Positions 18,291-26,524 of a DNA stretch of 64,000 bases are shown piece by piece (within the stretch, counting starts at the first letter, position 1; the number at the start of each line of letters is the position of its first letter). The notes beneath the pieces are model-generated. The model saw nothing but the letters and a program-made list of their open reading frames with translations. It made no database searches and was not told where the DNA came from. A program made the translations under genes and the position numbers. The stretch is from Advenella mandrilli. Lineage in GTDB: Bacteria; Pseudomonadota; Gammaproteobacteria; Burkholderiales; Burkholderiaceae_B. Location: assembly GCF_016595155.1 (NCBI RefSeq), contig NZ_JAENGP010000008.1, positions 1 to 64,000 on the forward strand, given 5' to 3'.

Positions 18291-18370
18291 ATGGTACTAA
18301 ATCTTTAGTTATGGTACCGTTAAGTGAATCTTATTGATTAATTGGTACCAAGTCAATAGGGAAAGTACCA
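18291..18370. promoter_or_regulatory. Putative operator region with four GTAC-centred repeats
   Basis: The 144-base gap between the acyl-CoA synthetase gene and the TetR gene contains four related elements: ATGGTACTAA (18291), ATGGTACCGT (18311), TTGGTACCAA (18342) and AAGTACCAA (from 18363). The GTAC cores lie at 18294, 18314, 18345 and 18365, giving spacings of 20, 31 and 20 bases, so they form two equal pairs. The third is a perfect palindrome. Divergent TetR regulators usually bind such sites, so autoregulation and control of module B are inferred. Confidence 0.6.
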
Positions 18371-18416
18371 AAAATATTCGGGCAGTTATAATTGGAATTT
18401 TCAGGAGGTATAAACT

Positions 18417-18983
18417 GTGGCACGGCGGACAGACGAAGAATTCAGGCAGCAATTAACAAAGCTATTAATGACGGAAGGTATTTCCACATTAACGATTGCC
18501 GATATTGCCGCCCGGTTAAAGTGTTCACGAAGACGTCTTTATCAGATGGCGACTGCCAAAGAGGAATTATTTATTGATATTTGTCGTGATGTTTTTACTG
18601 CGCAGCTTGATCAGGGTTTTGCCAAGGCCAATAAAGAAAGTGAACCCGTCAAGATTATCAAGGCTTATTTGACAGCAACACTGAATACATCAGGTATTAG
18701 CAAAGCGTGCCTGGTTGATCTGGAGGCAACAGAGCAGGGCAAGAAATTGTTTGATGATTATCAATTAGCCCGCATCAGAGGATTGGAAGAAATTATTGAG
18801 GAAGGGGTCAGGCAAGAGGTATTCACTTCATATAATTCAAGATTGGTGTCCGAGGCTATGCTGGGGGCCGCCCATCGTCTGAGGAATCCTGCTTTTCTTG
18901 AGGAAACCGGGATGCGCATTGGTGATGCCTTTGACCATTTTTATAGATTGGTACTTGAGGGGTTGCTGAAAAGAAACGATTGA
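18417..18983 (+). CDS. TetR/AcrR-family transcriptional regulator
   Basis: A 188-residue TetR-type regulator starting at GTG with a strong AGGAGG about ten bases upstream. The N-terminal helix-turn-helix has TLTIADIAARLKCSRRRLYQM (about residues 20-40). The all-helical C-terminal domain contains SKACLVDLEATEQGKKLFDDY and would bind a ligand, perhaps an acyl-CoA. The gene is divergent from the acyl-CoA synthetase operon with the GTAC repeats in between, and is followed after about 150 bases by another Bug gene on the same strand. Its target is inferred from position only. Confidence 0.87.
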   Translation: MARRTDEEFRQQLTKLLMTEGISTLTIADIAARLKCSRRRLYQMATAKEELFIDICRDVFTAQLDQGFAKANKESEPVKIIKAYLTATLNTSGISKACLVDLEATEQGKKLFDDYQLARIRGLEEIIEEGVRQEVFTSYNSRLVSEAMLGAAHRLRNPAFLEETGMRIGDAFDHFYRLVLEGLLKRND

Positions 18984-19131
18984 GCGGAAAAAACATCTAT
19001 TTTTTGCAAACTTACATTTTATGGAAGCCTCCTTTCCAAATTGACGAACGAGGAGATATACCAATATTTTTAAGCCAGATTTCAAGGTACGCTCTGGTCA
19101 TTATATTATTATTGGATGGTAGGAGATCGCT

Positions 19132-20121
19132 TTGAAGTTATTACGTAAATTGACTGCTATTTCTGCATTGATACTAAGTCAAGGTCTGGTCTTGCAGGCT
19201 GCAAATGCACAAGCTAATGATTTTCCAAATAAATCGTTGAATTACATCGTTCCGTTCCCGCCTGGAGGACCCTCTGATGTTGCGGGTCGTGTACTGGCTG
19301 ATGCCCTAGGTAAAAAACTGAACCAGACCATTGTGGTTGAGAATAAATCTGGCGCCTCCGGTACCATTGGAATTAACCAATTGATCAGAAGCAAGCCCGA
19401 CGGCTACACGGTGGCCAGTCTGGCAGCCCCTAGCCTGACTGCACCATTTATCTTGTCCCAGGCACCTTATGACCTGGAAAAAGATATCAAGTCGGTGGGT
19501 ACAGCGTATATTACGCCATTGGTAATCGTGGTAAATGCAAAAAAATATCCTGATATTACCAATATGAAATCGTTGGCGCAGGCAGCTAAAAACAATAAAG
19601 ATGGCATTAACTATACGTCAGCGGCAGTTGGCAGTACGGCAAATCTTGCCATGGAACTGATCAAAAAGGATCTGGGTGTCAAAATGACACATATTCCTTA
19701 CCGGGGTAGTGCACCAGCGGTAACAGCCGTGCTGGCAGGCGATGTAGCTGTTATGTATTCTGATTTGGTAGCTGTTCTTACCCAGATTAAGGCAGGTAAT
19801 TTGCGTCCCATTGCGGTCAATACCGACCAGCGTCTGGATGAGTTGCCAGAAGTGCCAACATTGCAAGAACAGGATATCCAGGCAAGTAAAGCCGTCTCCT
19901 GGTCTGGCTTGCTGGTTCCCAAAGATACGCCAGACGAGACGGTAAAAATCTTGTCGGATGCTTTGGAAGAAGTGGTTAATGACCCGGAAACACAGACTCG
20001 TCTGAAAGCGGTGGGTGCGTATCCTTACTATACTGATTCGCAAACCATGCAGGAAACGATCGCCAGGGATTCCGCCATCTGGTCTGGGGTGATTGAAGAA
20101 AATAATTTAAGACAGAATTGA
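19132..20121 (+). CDS. Bug/TctC-type periplasmic solute-binding protein (TTG start)
   Basis: A 329-residue Bug-family protein. A TTG start is chosen because AGGAGA lies six bases upstream and gives a full signal peptide (MKLLRKLTAISAL ... AANAQAND). The ligand-binding loops are NYIVPFPPGGPSDVAGRVLA and TIGINQLIRSKPDGYTV, with MTHIPYRGSAPAVTAVLAGDV further on. It lies downstream of the TetR gene and is closed by a bidirectional terminator at 20257-20295. No membrane subunits (TctA/TctB) are nearby, so it would need to share a transporter encoded elsewhere. Confidence 0.92.
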   Translation: MKLLRKLTAISALILSQGLVLQAANAQANDFPNKSLNYIVPFPPGGPSDVAGRVLADALGKKLNQTIVVENKSGASGTIGINQLIRSKPDGYTVASLAAPSLTAPFILSQAPYDLEKDIKSVGTAYITPLVIVVNAKKYPDITNMKSLAQAAKNNKDGINYTSAAVGSTANLAMELIKKDLGVKMTHIPYRGSAPAVTAVLAGDVAVMYSDLVAVLTQIKAGNLRPIAVNTDQRLDELPEVPTLQEQDIQASKAVSWSGLLVPKDTPDETVKILSDALEEVVNDPETQTRLKAVGAYPYYTDSQTMQETIARDSAIWSGVIEENNLRQN

Positions 20122-20256
20122 TTGGACTGTGGGTCAGTTCATTTTTTTATGGGATATGAAAATATACTGAAAAGTGAGCGCAAGCCTGTTTTTTTGCTCG
20201 TTCTGAAGAATTGATCGACTGAAAAAAATTTTGGCAGATGCGTGATTTAATTGTTC

Positions 20257-20295
20257 AAAAATACAGGCAAAACATTTTCCTTGCCTGTATTTTTT
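20257..20295. terminator. Bidirectional rho-independent terminator between two convergent Bug genes
   Basis: AAAATACAGGCAA pairs with TTGCCTGTATTTT around a ten-base loop AACATTTTCC-like segment. A-rich sequence lies on the left and six T on the right. It sits between the stop codons of convergent genes ending at 20121 and 20326 and can serve both. Confidence 0.9.
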
Positions 20296-20325
20296 ATGGC
20301 ACTACAATATATAAATATATTAAAA

Positions 20326-21294
20326 TTATTGTGCTTGGGCACCGCTGTTTTCAATGAGTTTTTTGTAACTCAACAGTTCTGATTGCCAGAAAATACTAAA
20401 TTCCTGTGGATTTGTGGTGCGCAATTCAGCCCCCATATCTATAAGTCGTTGTGCGAATGCGGATTCTTGTAATGATTTGTTCAGGGCGAGATTGACTTTT
20501 TGAATGATGTCGTCAGGCGTTTGGGTAGGGGCCGCCAGTCCAAACCAAGTGCTAAGTATCATATTTTGATAGCCAAGTTCCTCTAGAGTAGGCAAGTCTG
20601 AAAGTGCCTGGATTCGTGAGTTTGAAGCAATGCCCAATGCTTTGACACGTTTGCTTTTAATGTGTGGAATGGCGCCATTGTCAAACATGAAATCAAGTCG
20701 TCCGCCAATGAGGTCGGTCAGAGCTGGGTTATTTCCCTTATAGGGGATATGGTTGGCTTTAAAGTTTGCAATTGAAGCAAAAAGTTCACCGGAAAGATGT
20801 CCTGAATTTCCAATGCCACCAGAGCCAAAGGCTAGCGCTCCTGGTTTTTTTTGTGCAGCAGCCACGATATCTTCGGGTGACTTGAACGTAGAGTCGTTAG
20901 ATACAATAAGAATACTGGGTATGAGTGCAACTAGACCAATAGGGGAAAAATCCTTAATGGGGTCAAAATTGATTTTTTTGTATAGATTAGGGGCTGAGGC
21001 ATTGCCCGAGCTGCTGGCTAAAAGTAAGGTATAGCCATCAGGCTTGGCTTTGGCAACTTGTTGCGTGCCAATGGTGGCTGAAGCGCCTGCGATATTTTCA
21101 ACAATAACGGTGGTGTCAAGTTGTTTACCAAGCTGCTCGCCTAAAAGCCGTCCGACTGCATCGGCAGAGCCACCCGCAGGCCATGGAACAATAAGCCTGA
21201 TCGGGCTAGAGGGATAATTATTGGCCAGTGCTGCAGAGTTAAAGGCAAGTGCTGCAATACAATTGAATATAAAATGATTTTTTTTAAACTTCAT
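20326..21294 (-). CDS. Bug/TctC-type periplasmic solute-binding protein (module C, first)
   Basis: A 322-residue Bug-family protein with a signal peptide (MKFKKNHFIFNC ... SAALANNYP). Ligand loops are RLIVPWPAGGSADAVGRLLGEQ and TIGTQQVAKAKPDGYTLLL, then ANHIPYKGNNPALTDLIGGRL. Its leader CAGGAGACATACATGAA is the same as that of the Bug gene at 22283, which suggests related genes or shared translation control. It is preceded on the same strand by an alpha/beta hydrolase gene, and the pair is divergent from the 22283 gene. Confidence 0.92.
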   Translation of the reverse strand: MKFKKNHFIFNCIAALAFNSAALANNYPSSPIRLIVPWPAGGSADAVGRLLGEQLGKQLDTTVIVENIAGASATIGTQQVAKAKPDGYTLLLASSSGNASAPNLYKKINFDPIKDFSPIGLVALIPSILIVSNDSTFKSPEDIVAAAQKKPGALAFGSGGIGNSGHLSGELFASIANFKANHIPYKGNNPALTDLIGGRLDFMFDNGAIPHIKSKRVKALGIASNSRIQALSDLPTLEELGYQNMILSTWFGLAAPTQTPDDIIQKVNLALNKSLQESAFAQRLIDMGAELRTTNPQEFSIFWQSELLSYKKLIENSGAQAQ

Positions 21295-21314
21295 GTATGT
21301 CTCCTGATAATTAT

Positions 21315-21998
21315 TTATTTGATTGCTTCAGTAATTTTTTGGATCAATGTTTTTTCATGACCTTTAAAAAAGTGATCGGCACCGGGGAAAACGACAATAG
21401 GATGCTTGAATGAACCAGCCCAAATTAATACATTGCGTAAGGGCACCTGCAAGTCTGCTTCGCCATGAATAATGAGTGAGTTGGCGGGCACACTGCCGGT
21501 ATCATAAGCTCTACCAGCGTCAACTGTTCCTGCTGGTAAACTTAGCAATATGGTTGTTTGCGCTGGAGCGCCTTGTTGTTGAAGGGTATGTGCAACCTTG
21601 GCAATAACATAAGCCCCAAAAGAAAAGCCAATGAGGATCAGTGCAGTAGCAGGGTTATGTGCCCGTAGGGTTGCAATAATTGCCAGCAGGTCTTGCGTTT
21701 CTCCCGTGCCATGATCGTAACGGCCTTCTGTGTTACCAACCCCTCTGAAATAGGGACGCAGACAGGTCCATCCCGATGCTTTAAGCGTTTGTGCCAATGT
21801 ATGGGGAATTTTGTGCCTGGGGCTGCCGCCAAGCAACGGCTGTGGATGAGCAATTAACACAATACCTTTACTTGGGCTTGATGGATTGTCAAATAGCACT
21901 TCAATCCATCCGGCAGGCCCTTCAAATTCAATGCTTTGGGTTTTTGGAGATGCCGTTGAATTCAATGGCAGCCACGTATATGGATTGGTCATATTCAT
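21315..21998 (-). CDS. Alpha/beta hydrolase (YpfH/dienelactone-hydrolase-like)
   Basis: A 227-residue serine hydrolase of the alpha/beta fold. Visible are GIVLIAHPQPLLGGSPRHK near the N-terminus, the nucleophile elbow GFSFGAYV, IIHGEADLQVPL with the acidic residue, and GADHFFKGHE with the catalytic histidine. The sequence resembles the small COG2945-type hydrolases, whose substrates are mostly unknown. It is the first gene of a two-gene unit with the Bug gene 20 bases downstream. An ATG two codons later (21992) could be the start. It may hydrolyse an ester or lactone of the transported compound (inference). Confidence 0.82.
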   Translation of the reverse strand: MNMTNPYTWLPLNSTASPKTQSIEFEGPAGWIEVLFDNPSSPSKGIVLIAHPQPLLGGSPRHKIPHTLAQTLKASGWTCLRPYFRGVGNTEGRYDHGTGETQDLLAIIATLRAHNPATALILIGFSFGAYVIAKVAHTLQQQGAPAQTTILLSLPAGTVDAGRAYDTGSVPANSLIIHGEADLQVPLRNVLIWAGSFKHPIVVFPGADHFFKGHEKTLIQKITEAIK

Positions 21999-22065
21999 TT
22001 TTCAGTAAAAAACTTTATATCTTGGGTGTTATGGATATCTATTCTAAATTATTATTGAAGTTTAT

Positions 22066-22184
22066 TTAAAATAGAATTTTGATATTAAAACAATCATATT
22101 CAGATATCACCTCAAGTCGGGAAGGATGATATATAGAAATGGTATCAATTGAATCACAAAATTCTATTGTATTAAAATTTCTAT
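22066..22184. promoter_or_regulatory. AT-rich repeat region shared with the LysR promoter, possible operators
   Basis: The 284-base divergent gap 21999-22282 holds AAAATAGAATTTT (22068-22080), its reverse-oriented relative CAAAATTCTATTGTATT (22157 onward) and AAATTTCTAT (22175-22184). The same AAAATTCTAT core occurs at 25294-25303 in front of the LysR regulator and the decarboxylase genes. These could be binding sites for that LysR protein. The DNA is very AT-rich, so chance matches are possible. Confidence 0.4.
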
Positions 22185-22282
22185 AGCGTGTTAGCATGGT
22201 TGCTAATAGATAGATAAGAAAATAAAACGTTGAAAAATCAGAAGTATTTTTCTGCTCAATGAATAAATATCAGGAGACATAC

Positions 22283-23251
22283 ATGAAAAAATCAAAATTG
22301 GCGATGGGTGCCATTATAGTCGTGGCAGGCATGGCTATTAGCAGTGGGGTTTGGGCTGCGTGGCCAAATGACAAACCCATTGAAATTGTGGTTGGATTTG
22401 CACCGGGTGGTGGTACCGATACCATGACCCGTACCTTATCTCGGTTTTTGGAAAAAAAACTGGGTAATGAGGCCCGGATTGTCGTGATTAATAAGCCGGG
22501 GGCAGGTGGAGAGCTGGCCGCGACGTATGTTGCCAGATCAAAACCGGATGGATATACGTTGGGCATGGTAAATGTGCCCGGTTTCATATTTATGCCCATG
22601 TATAGAGAGACGACTTATCAACCCGAAGATCTGTCATTAATTGCCAGATTGGTTGATGATCCTTCTCTTATTATTGCAAAGAAAGGAAGTTCGGTTCCAG
22701 CCGATTTATCCTCAATTATAAAGCGCTTGTCAGAAGCACCTGGCTCACTCTCATTTGGTCATGCCGGAGACGGGACGACTGGACATATTGCTTTATTGCA
22801 GCTTGAAAAACTTAAAAAGATTAAATCCACGCCGATACCTTTCAAAGGCGCAGGCGAAGGGAAAATGTCCTTAATGGGGCAGCATATAGATTATGCCATT
22901 ATCACCCAATCAGAAGCACCGGATCTTGAGTCGCCTACATCGGAGTTTATCGGAATTGCCCTTGCCTCTAAAAAACGGAAACTGAAAAGCACTCCTACTA
23001 CGCTTGATGAAGGTATCAATATTTTTACGTCTTCGGAAAGAGGGATTGGCGGACCTAAAGGATTGCCTGGGGATATTAATGCAAAGTTGCAAACAGCCAT
23101 TGCTGAGGTGATGCAAGATCCCGAATATTTGCAAGCAGCTAAAAATGATGTACCTGTATTGTCATTTATGCCAGGCAAAGAGTGGGAGGATCATTTAAGC
23201 AAGAGTCGTAAGGAACTGGAACCTTTCATTCCCCTGATAAAGAAAAAATAA
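22283..23251 (+). CDS. Bug/TctC-type periplasmic solute-binding protein (module C, second)
   Basis: A 322-residue binding protein with signal peptide (MKKSKLAMGAIIVVAGMAIS ... GVWA). Ligand loops are EIVVGFAPGGGTDTMTRTLS and ELAATYVARSKPDGYTLGM, with STPIPFKGAGEGKMSLMGQHI further along. ATG 22283 is used, not 22259, since CAGGAGACATAC lies just upstream. The stop is two bases before the hydroxyacid dehydrogenase gene, so the two are co-transcribed. The imported compound may therefore be a 2-hydroxy acid (inference). Confidence 0.9.
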   Translation: MKKSKLAMGAIIVVAGMAISSGVWAAWPNDKPIEIVVGFAPGGGTDTMTRTLSRFLEKKLGNEARIVVINKPGAGGELAATYVARSKPDGYTLGMVNVPGFIFMPMYRETTYQPEDLSLIARLVDDPSLIIAKKGSSVPADLSSIIKRLSEAPGSLSFGHAGDGTTGHIALLQLEKLKKIKSTPIPFKGAGEGKMSLMGQHIDYAIITQSEAPDLESPTSEFIGIALASKKRKLKSTPTTLDEGINIFTSSERGIGGPKGLPGDINAKLQTAIAEVMQDPEYLQAAKNDVPVLSFMPGKEWEDHLSKSRKELEPFIPLIKKK

Positions 23252-23252
23252 T

Positions 23253-24308
23253 ATGGATAATAAACGTCTGCTGATAACCAGATTGAATGTCTGGTACGAT
23301 CCGGCGATGGAGCAGATTTTATCTGCCCAGCCAGGTTTTGAATTACGTACTTGTGTACAGGAAGGGGATGAGGAGCTGACCAGACAAAGCCTGAGGCAAT
23401 CCCATGCGTATCAAATTCCCTCTGCGCGGGACGAGGTGCATGATGCATGGGTGGTTTCTAAAGCGTTCTTGCAGTATTGTCCGCAGTTGCTATGTGTCTC
23501 TGTCAATGGTGCGGGTTATGATACGGTGGATGTCACCGCTTGCACAGAGGCGGGTGTGATGGTACTGAATCAGTCTGGCGCAAACGCGCAATCAGTAGCA
23601 GAAGCAACTATTGCGCTAATGCTTGATGTATCCCGTCGAGTATCTGAGTCTGATCGGCTTATAAGGCATAAACGTGGTTTTAGTCGTGAATACTTGATGG
23701 GAAAAGAAATAAGTGGTAAAACCGTTGGGCTGATCGGTTTTGGGCATATTGGAAAAAAAGTGTCTGTGTTGGCACAGGCTTTTGGTATGCGAGTGTTGGT
23801 TTTTGATCCTTATGTTGATGCCGCAACTATTCATCAAATGAATGGTGAGTCTGTTAACTTTAATGAGTTATTGAAAAGTTCGGATTTTGTTTCTTTGCAT
23901 TGCCCCAGAAACGCTTCTACTTTAAACATGTTTGATGAGGAGGTAATTTCCAAAATGAAACCGGGTGCTATTTTTATCAGCACTGCACGTGGCGGGATTC
24001 ATAACGAGATAGCCTTGTTCAATGCGTTGGAGTCGGGTCATTTATCGGGTGCGGGCATAGATGTATGGAATCAGGAGCCACCGCCATTGGATCATCCTTT
24101 GTTATCACTTGAAAATGTAGTGGCTACTTTCCATACAGCCGGCGTGACGGTTGAGGCCAGAAGGAATATGGCTACCTGGGCGGCCGAGCAGATTATTGCC
24201 GTATTGCAGGGCGAAAAACCAGCGCGCTGTATAAACCCTGAGGTATGGCCAAAATTCAGAAAGCGATACGAAAAAATATTGGGAACAAGGGCCGTGCAGC
24301 AAGCTTGA
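23253..24308 (+). CDS. D-isomer-specific 2-hydroxyacid dehydrogenase
   Basis: A 351-residue NAD(P)-dependent enzyme interconverting 2-hydroxy and 2-oxo acids. The nucleotide fold shows GLIGFGHIGKKVSVLAQAFG, with the acidic residue in VLVFDPYV. The catalytic residues lie in ISTARGGIHNE (Arg), GAGIDVWNQEPPP (Glu) and TFHTAGVTVEA (His). It follows the Bug gene by one base and converges on the LysR gene. With the 2-keto-acid-decarboxylase-like genes at 25365, it could start a route from 2-hydroxy acid to 2-oxo acid to aldehyde to acid. The substrate is unknown. Confidence 0.9.
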   Translation: MDNKRLLITRLNVWYDPAMEQILSAQPGFELRTCVQEGDEELTRQSLRQSHAYQIPSARDEVHDAWVVSKAFLQYCPQLLCVSVNGAGYDTVDVTACTEAGVMVLNQSGANAQSVAEATIALMLDVSRRVSESDRLIRHKRGFSREYLMGKEISGKTVGLIGFGHIGKKVSVLAQAFGMRVLVFDPYVDAATIHQMNGESVNFNELLKSSDFVSLHCPRNASTLNMFDEEVISKMKPGAIFISTARGGIHNEIALFNALESGHLSGAGIDVWNQEPPPLDHPLLSLENVVATFHTAGVTVEARRNMATWAAEQIIAVLQGEKPARCINPEVWPKFRKRYEKILGTRAVQQA

Positions 24309-24322
24309 AATTAACTGCTCGT

Positions 24323-25255
24323 TTAATCGGCTATCCATTTGGCAGCAGACCAATTGCCATTTTCAATACTGGTTTTTATGCATTGGAGCAATTCGTTTAC
24401 CACACAACGAATCGAACTCGTGGTATTTCTGGCACTGGGCAGGGCTAATACAATGGTTCTGGATAATTCTGCATCGGAAAGTGGTGCGGCTTCCAGGACG
24501 CCTTGAGCTATATCATCAACAATGGCAATAGAAGGAAGGATGGTGTAGCCCAGTCCATCCAAGACCAGTTTTTTCTGAACGCCCATGGAGTTGGTTTCTA
24601 CAATAACATCAAGCTGCAGGTTTTTGAGCTGACTCGCCTGGTTAACCAGATTGCGAATACCGTGTGGCGGACTCGGTAAAATAAGCGGTTTATCCACAAT
24701 ATTTTTGATTTCAATGGCCTGGTCTGCCCGTAATTGGCTGCCAGGAGGCCCAACAAACCATAAACCCTCTTCAACAAGAGGTTGCAGGCGCAAGGCCGGA
24801 GAGGTTCTGCTGGCATATAACAGGGCAATATCAATTTCACCGTTTTCCAGCCAATTTTGCATATGCCCGGCATAGCCTGTTGAGATTCTGATTTTGATAC
24901 CCGGATAATTTTTTCTTAAATTTCTAACTAGCATACTGGATAACAAATCGCTGGTGCTGGGTAACAGACCTATATTAACGATACCACCCAGCGTGCCTGC
25001 CGAAGGACGGATTTCAGCCTTTGCTTTTTCAATTTCATTAAGTATGCGCCTGGCATATTCAACAAAAGTTTTTCCTTCATCATTCAAGATCATGCCTTGG
25101 CGGCCACGTTCAAAAAGAATGGCGCCCAGATCTTCTTCCAGAAGTCTTATCTGCCGGGAAATGGCCGGTTGCACAATATTCAGTATTTCTGCTGCCTTGG
25201 TCATGTTTTCTGTTTCAGCAATGGTGACCAAGGCTTTTAATTGTTTGAGATCCAT
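24323..25255 (-). CDS. LysR-family transcriptional regulator
   Basis: A 310-residue LysR-type regulator. The helix-turn-helix is at residues about 18-37 (MTKAAEILNIVQPAISRQIR), followed by the usual LEEDLGAILFERGRQGM. The substrate-binding domain starts near residue 90 (GGIVNIGLLPSTSDLLSSML). It is divergent from the decarboxylase-aldehyde dehydrogenase genes across 109 bases and convergent with the hydroxyacid dehydrogenase. Related AAAATTCTAT sequences occur in this gap and at 22066-22184, so it may control both units of module C. Confidence 0.9.
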   Translation of the reverse strand: MDLKQLKALVTIAETENMTKAAEILNIVQPAISRQIRLLEEDLGAILFERGRQGMILNDEGKTFVEYARRILNEIEKAKAEIRPSAGTLGGIVNIGLLPSTSDLLSSMLVRNLRKNYPGIKIRISTGYAGHMQNWLENGEIDIALLYASRTSPALRLQPLVEEGLWFVGPPGSQLRADQAIEIKNIVDKPLILPSPPHGIRNLVNQASQLKNLQLDVIVETNSMGVQKKLVLDGLGYTILPSIAIVDDIAQGVLEAAPLSDAELSRTIVLALPSARNTTSSIRCVVNELLQCIKTSIENGNWSAAKWIAD

Positions 25256-25289
25256 AGGGTTTCATCTATCTAAAATTTGAATGGTTAGA

Positions 25290-25312
25290 TCAAAAAATTC
25301 TATTTTAATTCG
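25290..25312. promoter_or_regulatory. Putative LysR operator between the LysR gene and the TPP-enzyme operon
   Basis: ATCAAAAAATTCTATTTTAA begins at 25289, inside the 109-base divergent gap. Its AAAATTCTAT core (25294-25303) recurs twice in the promoter gap of the Bug genes 3 kb to the left. Position and recurrence support a regulator site; no binding data exist. Confidence 0.4.
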
Positions 25313-25364
25313 ACATCAATCAAATGATAAGATAGAAAGCATAAATACACAATGAGGAATAACC

Positions 25365-25904
25365 ATGGATACTTCTGTAGTAGACGTACAGCAAAAATGG
25401 CAGGAAGCCATTTTTAATGAATTGAAAAAAGCGAATGTCAGGCAAGTTTCATATGTGCCTGATGCAGGGCATGCATTGGTCATCAGGAAAGCCAGGGAAG
25501 ACCCTGAAATACACGATATTGCCTTAACGACTGAAGAAGAAGGCGTTGCGGTTAATAGCGGGGCGTGGCTTGGCGGACAAAGATCAGTGCTGCTGATGCA
25601 AAGCAGTGGTGTGGGTAATTGCGTCAATATGTTTTCACTATTGCGTAGTTGCAATTTTCCGTTCCTGACACTGGTCACCATGCGGGGCGAATATGCCGAA
25701 TTTAATCCTTGGCAGGGACCAATGGGTAAAGCAACCCAGCAGGCCTTGGAATTGATGGGTATTACTGTCATGCGGGTATCTGATCCAGATCAGGTGGGGG
25801 AAATAGTAAATGCTGGTTTGGCTTCCGCTTTTGACGCAGGCGAGCAGGTTGCCATTTTATTGTCGCAGAATTTAATTGGTCGTAAATCATGGGTGAAAAA
25901 ATAA
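25365..25904 (+). CDS. TPP-dependent 2-oxoacid decarboxylase, alpha (N-terminal) subunit
   Basis: A 179-residue protein equal to the pyrimidine-binding domain of thiamine-diphosphate enzymes. It includes ALTTEEEGVAVNSGAWLGGQ, with the catalytic glutamate that activates TPP, and LLMQSSGVGNCVNMFSLL. Its size and the split gene pair match the ComD/ComE sulfopyruvate decarboxylase and phosphonopyruvate decarboxylase-type families. GAGGAATAACC lies before the ATG. The stop overlaps the next start as TAATG, so the two subunits are coupled. The 2-oxo acid substrate cannot be named. Confidence 0.85.
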   Translation: MDTSVVDVQQKWQEAIFNELKKANVRQVSYVPDAGHALVIRKAREDPEIHDIALTTEEEGVAVNSGAWLGGQRSVLLMQSSGVGNCVNMFSLLRSCNFPFLTLVTMRGEYAEFNPWQGPMGKATQQALELMGITVMRVSDPDQVGEIVNAGLASAFDAGEQVAILLSQNLIGRKSWVKK

Positions 25905-26503
25905 TGGGTACTGTTCGTTCATCAAATAAAGTGGTGGAGCGCCGCGAATTTGTTGCTAAATTGATTAAAGAAATACCGGATGCATTGATCATCACGAGTT
26001 TGGGCTCGCCCAGTTATGATGTCTTTGCAGCCGGTGACCGCACTAAAAACTTTTATCTTTGGGGAGCAATGGGCGGATCAACATCAATGGGCTTGGGGCT
26101 GGCATTGGCGCAACCGGATAAGTCGGTAGTGGTGGTTACCGGAGATGGCGAGCAATTAATGGGTATTGGCAGTTTAGCGACCATTGGTGCCAAGCAGCCA
26201 GCTAATCTTACTATTGTTGTGCTGGATAACGGTCATTATGGTGAAACTGGCATGCAACGCAGCCACTTAAGCTTGGGTACCGATCTGGTTGCGGTGGCAA
26301 AAGGTTTTGGAATTCATGATGCCTATGTGGTTGACGATTTACATCATATAGATAAGGTGGCAGCCAAAGTGAATGCGCGCAACGGCGTTGCATTGGCTCA
26401 GGTTTATATTGATACCAATGAGCCGGTTCGTGCGTTACCATCACGTGATGGCGTGCATATTAAAAACAGGTTCCGTGCCGAACTGAATTTACAACCATTT
26501 TAA
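25904..26503 (+). CDS. TPP-dependent 2-oxoacid decarboxylase, beta (C-terminal) subunit
   Basis: A 199-residue protein carrying the diphosphate-binding domain: GSTSMGLGLALAQPDKSVVVV and the GDG-N motif GDGEQLMGIGSLATI ... VLDNGHYGETG that binds Mg-TPP. It completes the alpha subunit to a decarboxylase of the sulfopyruvate/phosphonopyruvate type. The start at 25904 overlaps the alpha stop by one base; an in-frame ATG at 25889 is less likely. It lies 21 bases before the aldehyde dehydrogenase gene, which would oxidise the aldehyde product. Confidence 0.86.
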   Translation: MGTVRSSNKVVERREFVAKLIKEIPDALIITSLGSPSYDVFAAGDRTKNFYLWGAMGGSTSMGLGLALAQPDKSVVVVTGDGEQLMGIGSLATIGAKQPANLTIVVLDNGHYGETGMQRSHLSLGTDLVAVAKGFGIHDAYVVDDLHHIDKVAAKVNARNGVALAQVYIDTNEPVRALPSRDGVHIKNRFRAELNLQPF

Positions 26504-26524
26504 AGAGACAAAAAAGGGGGCAAA

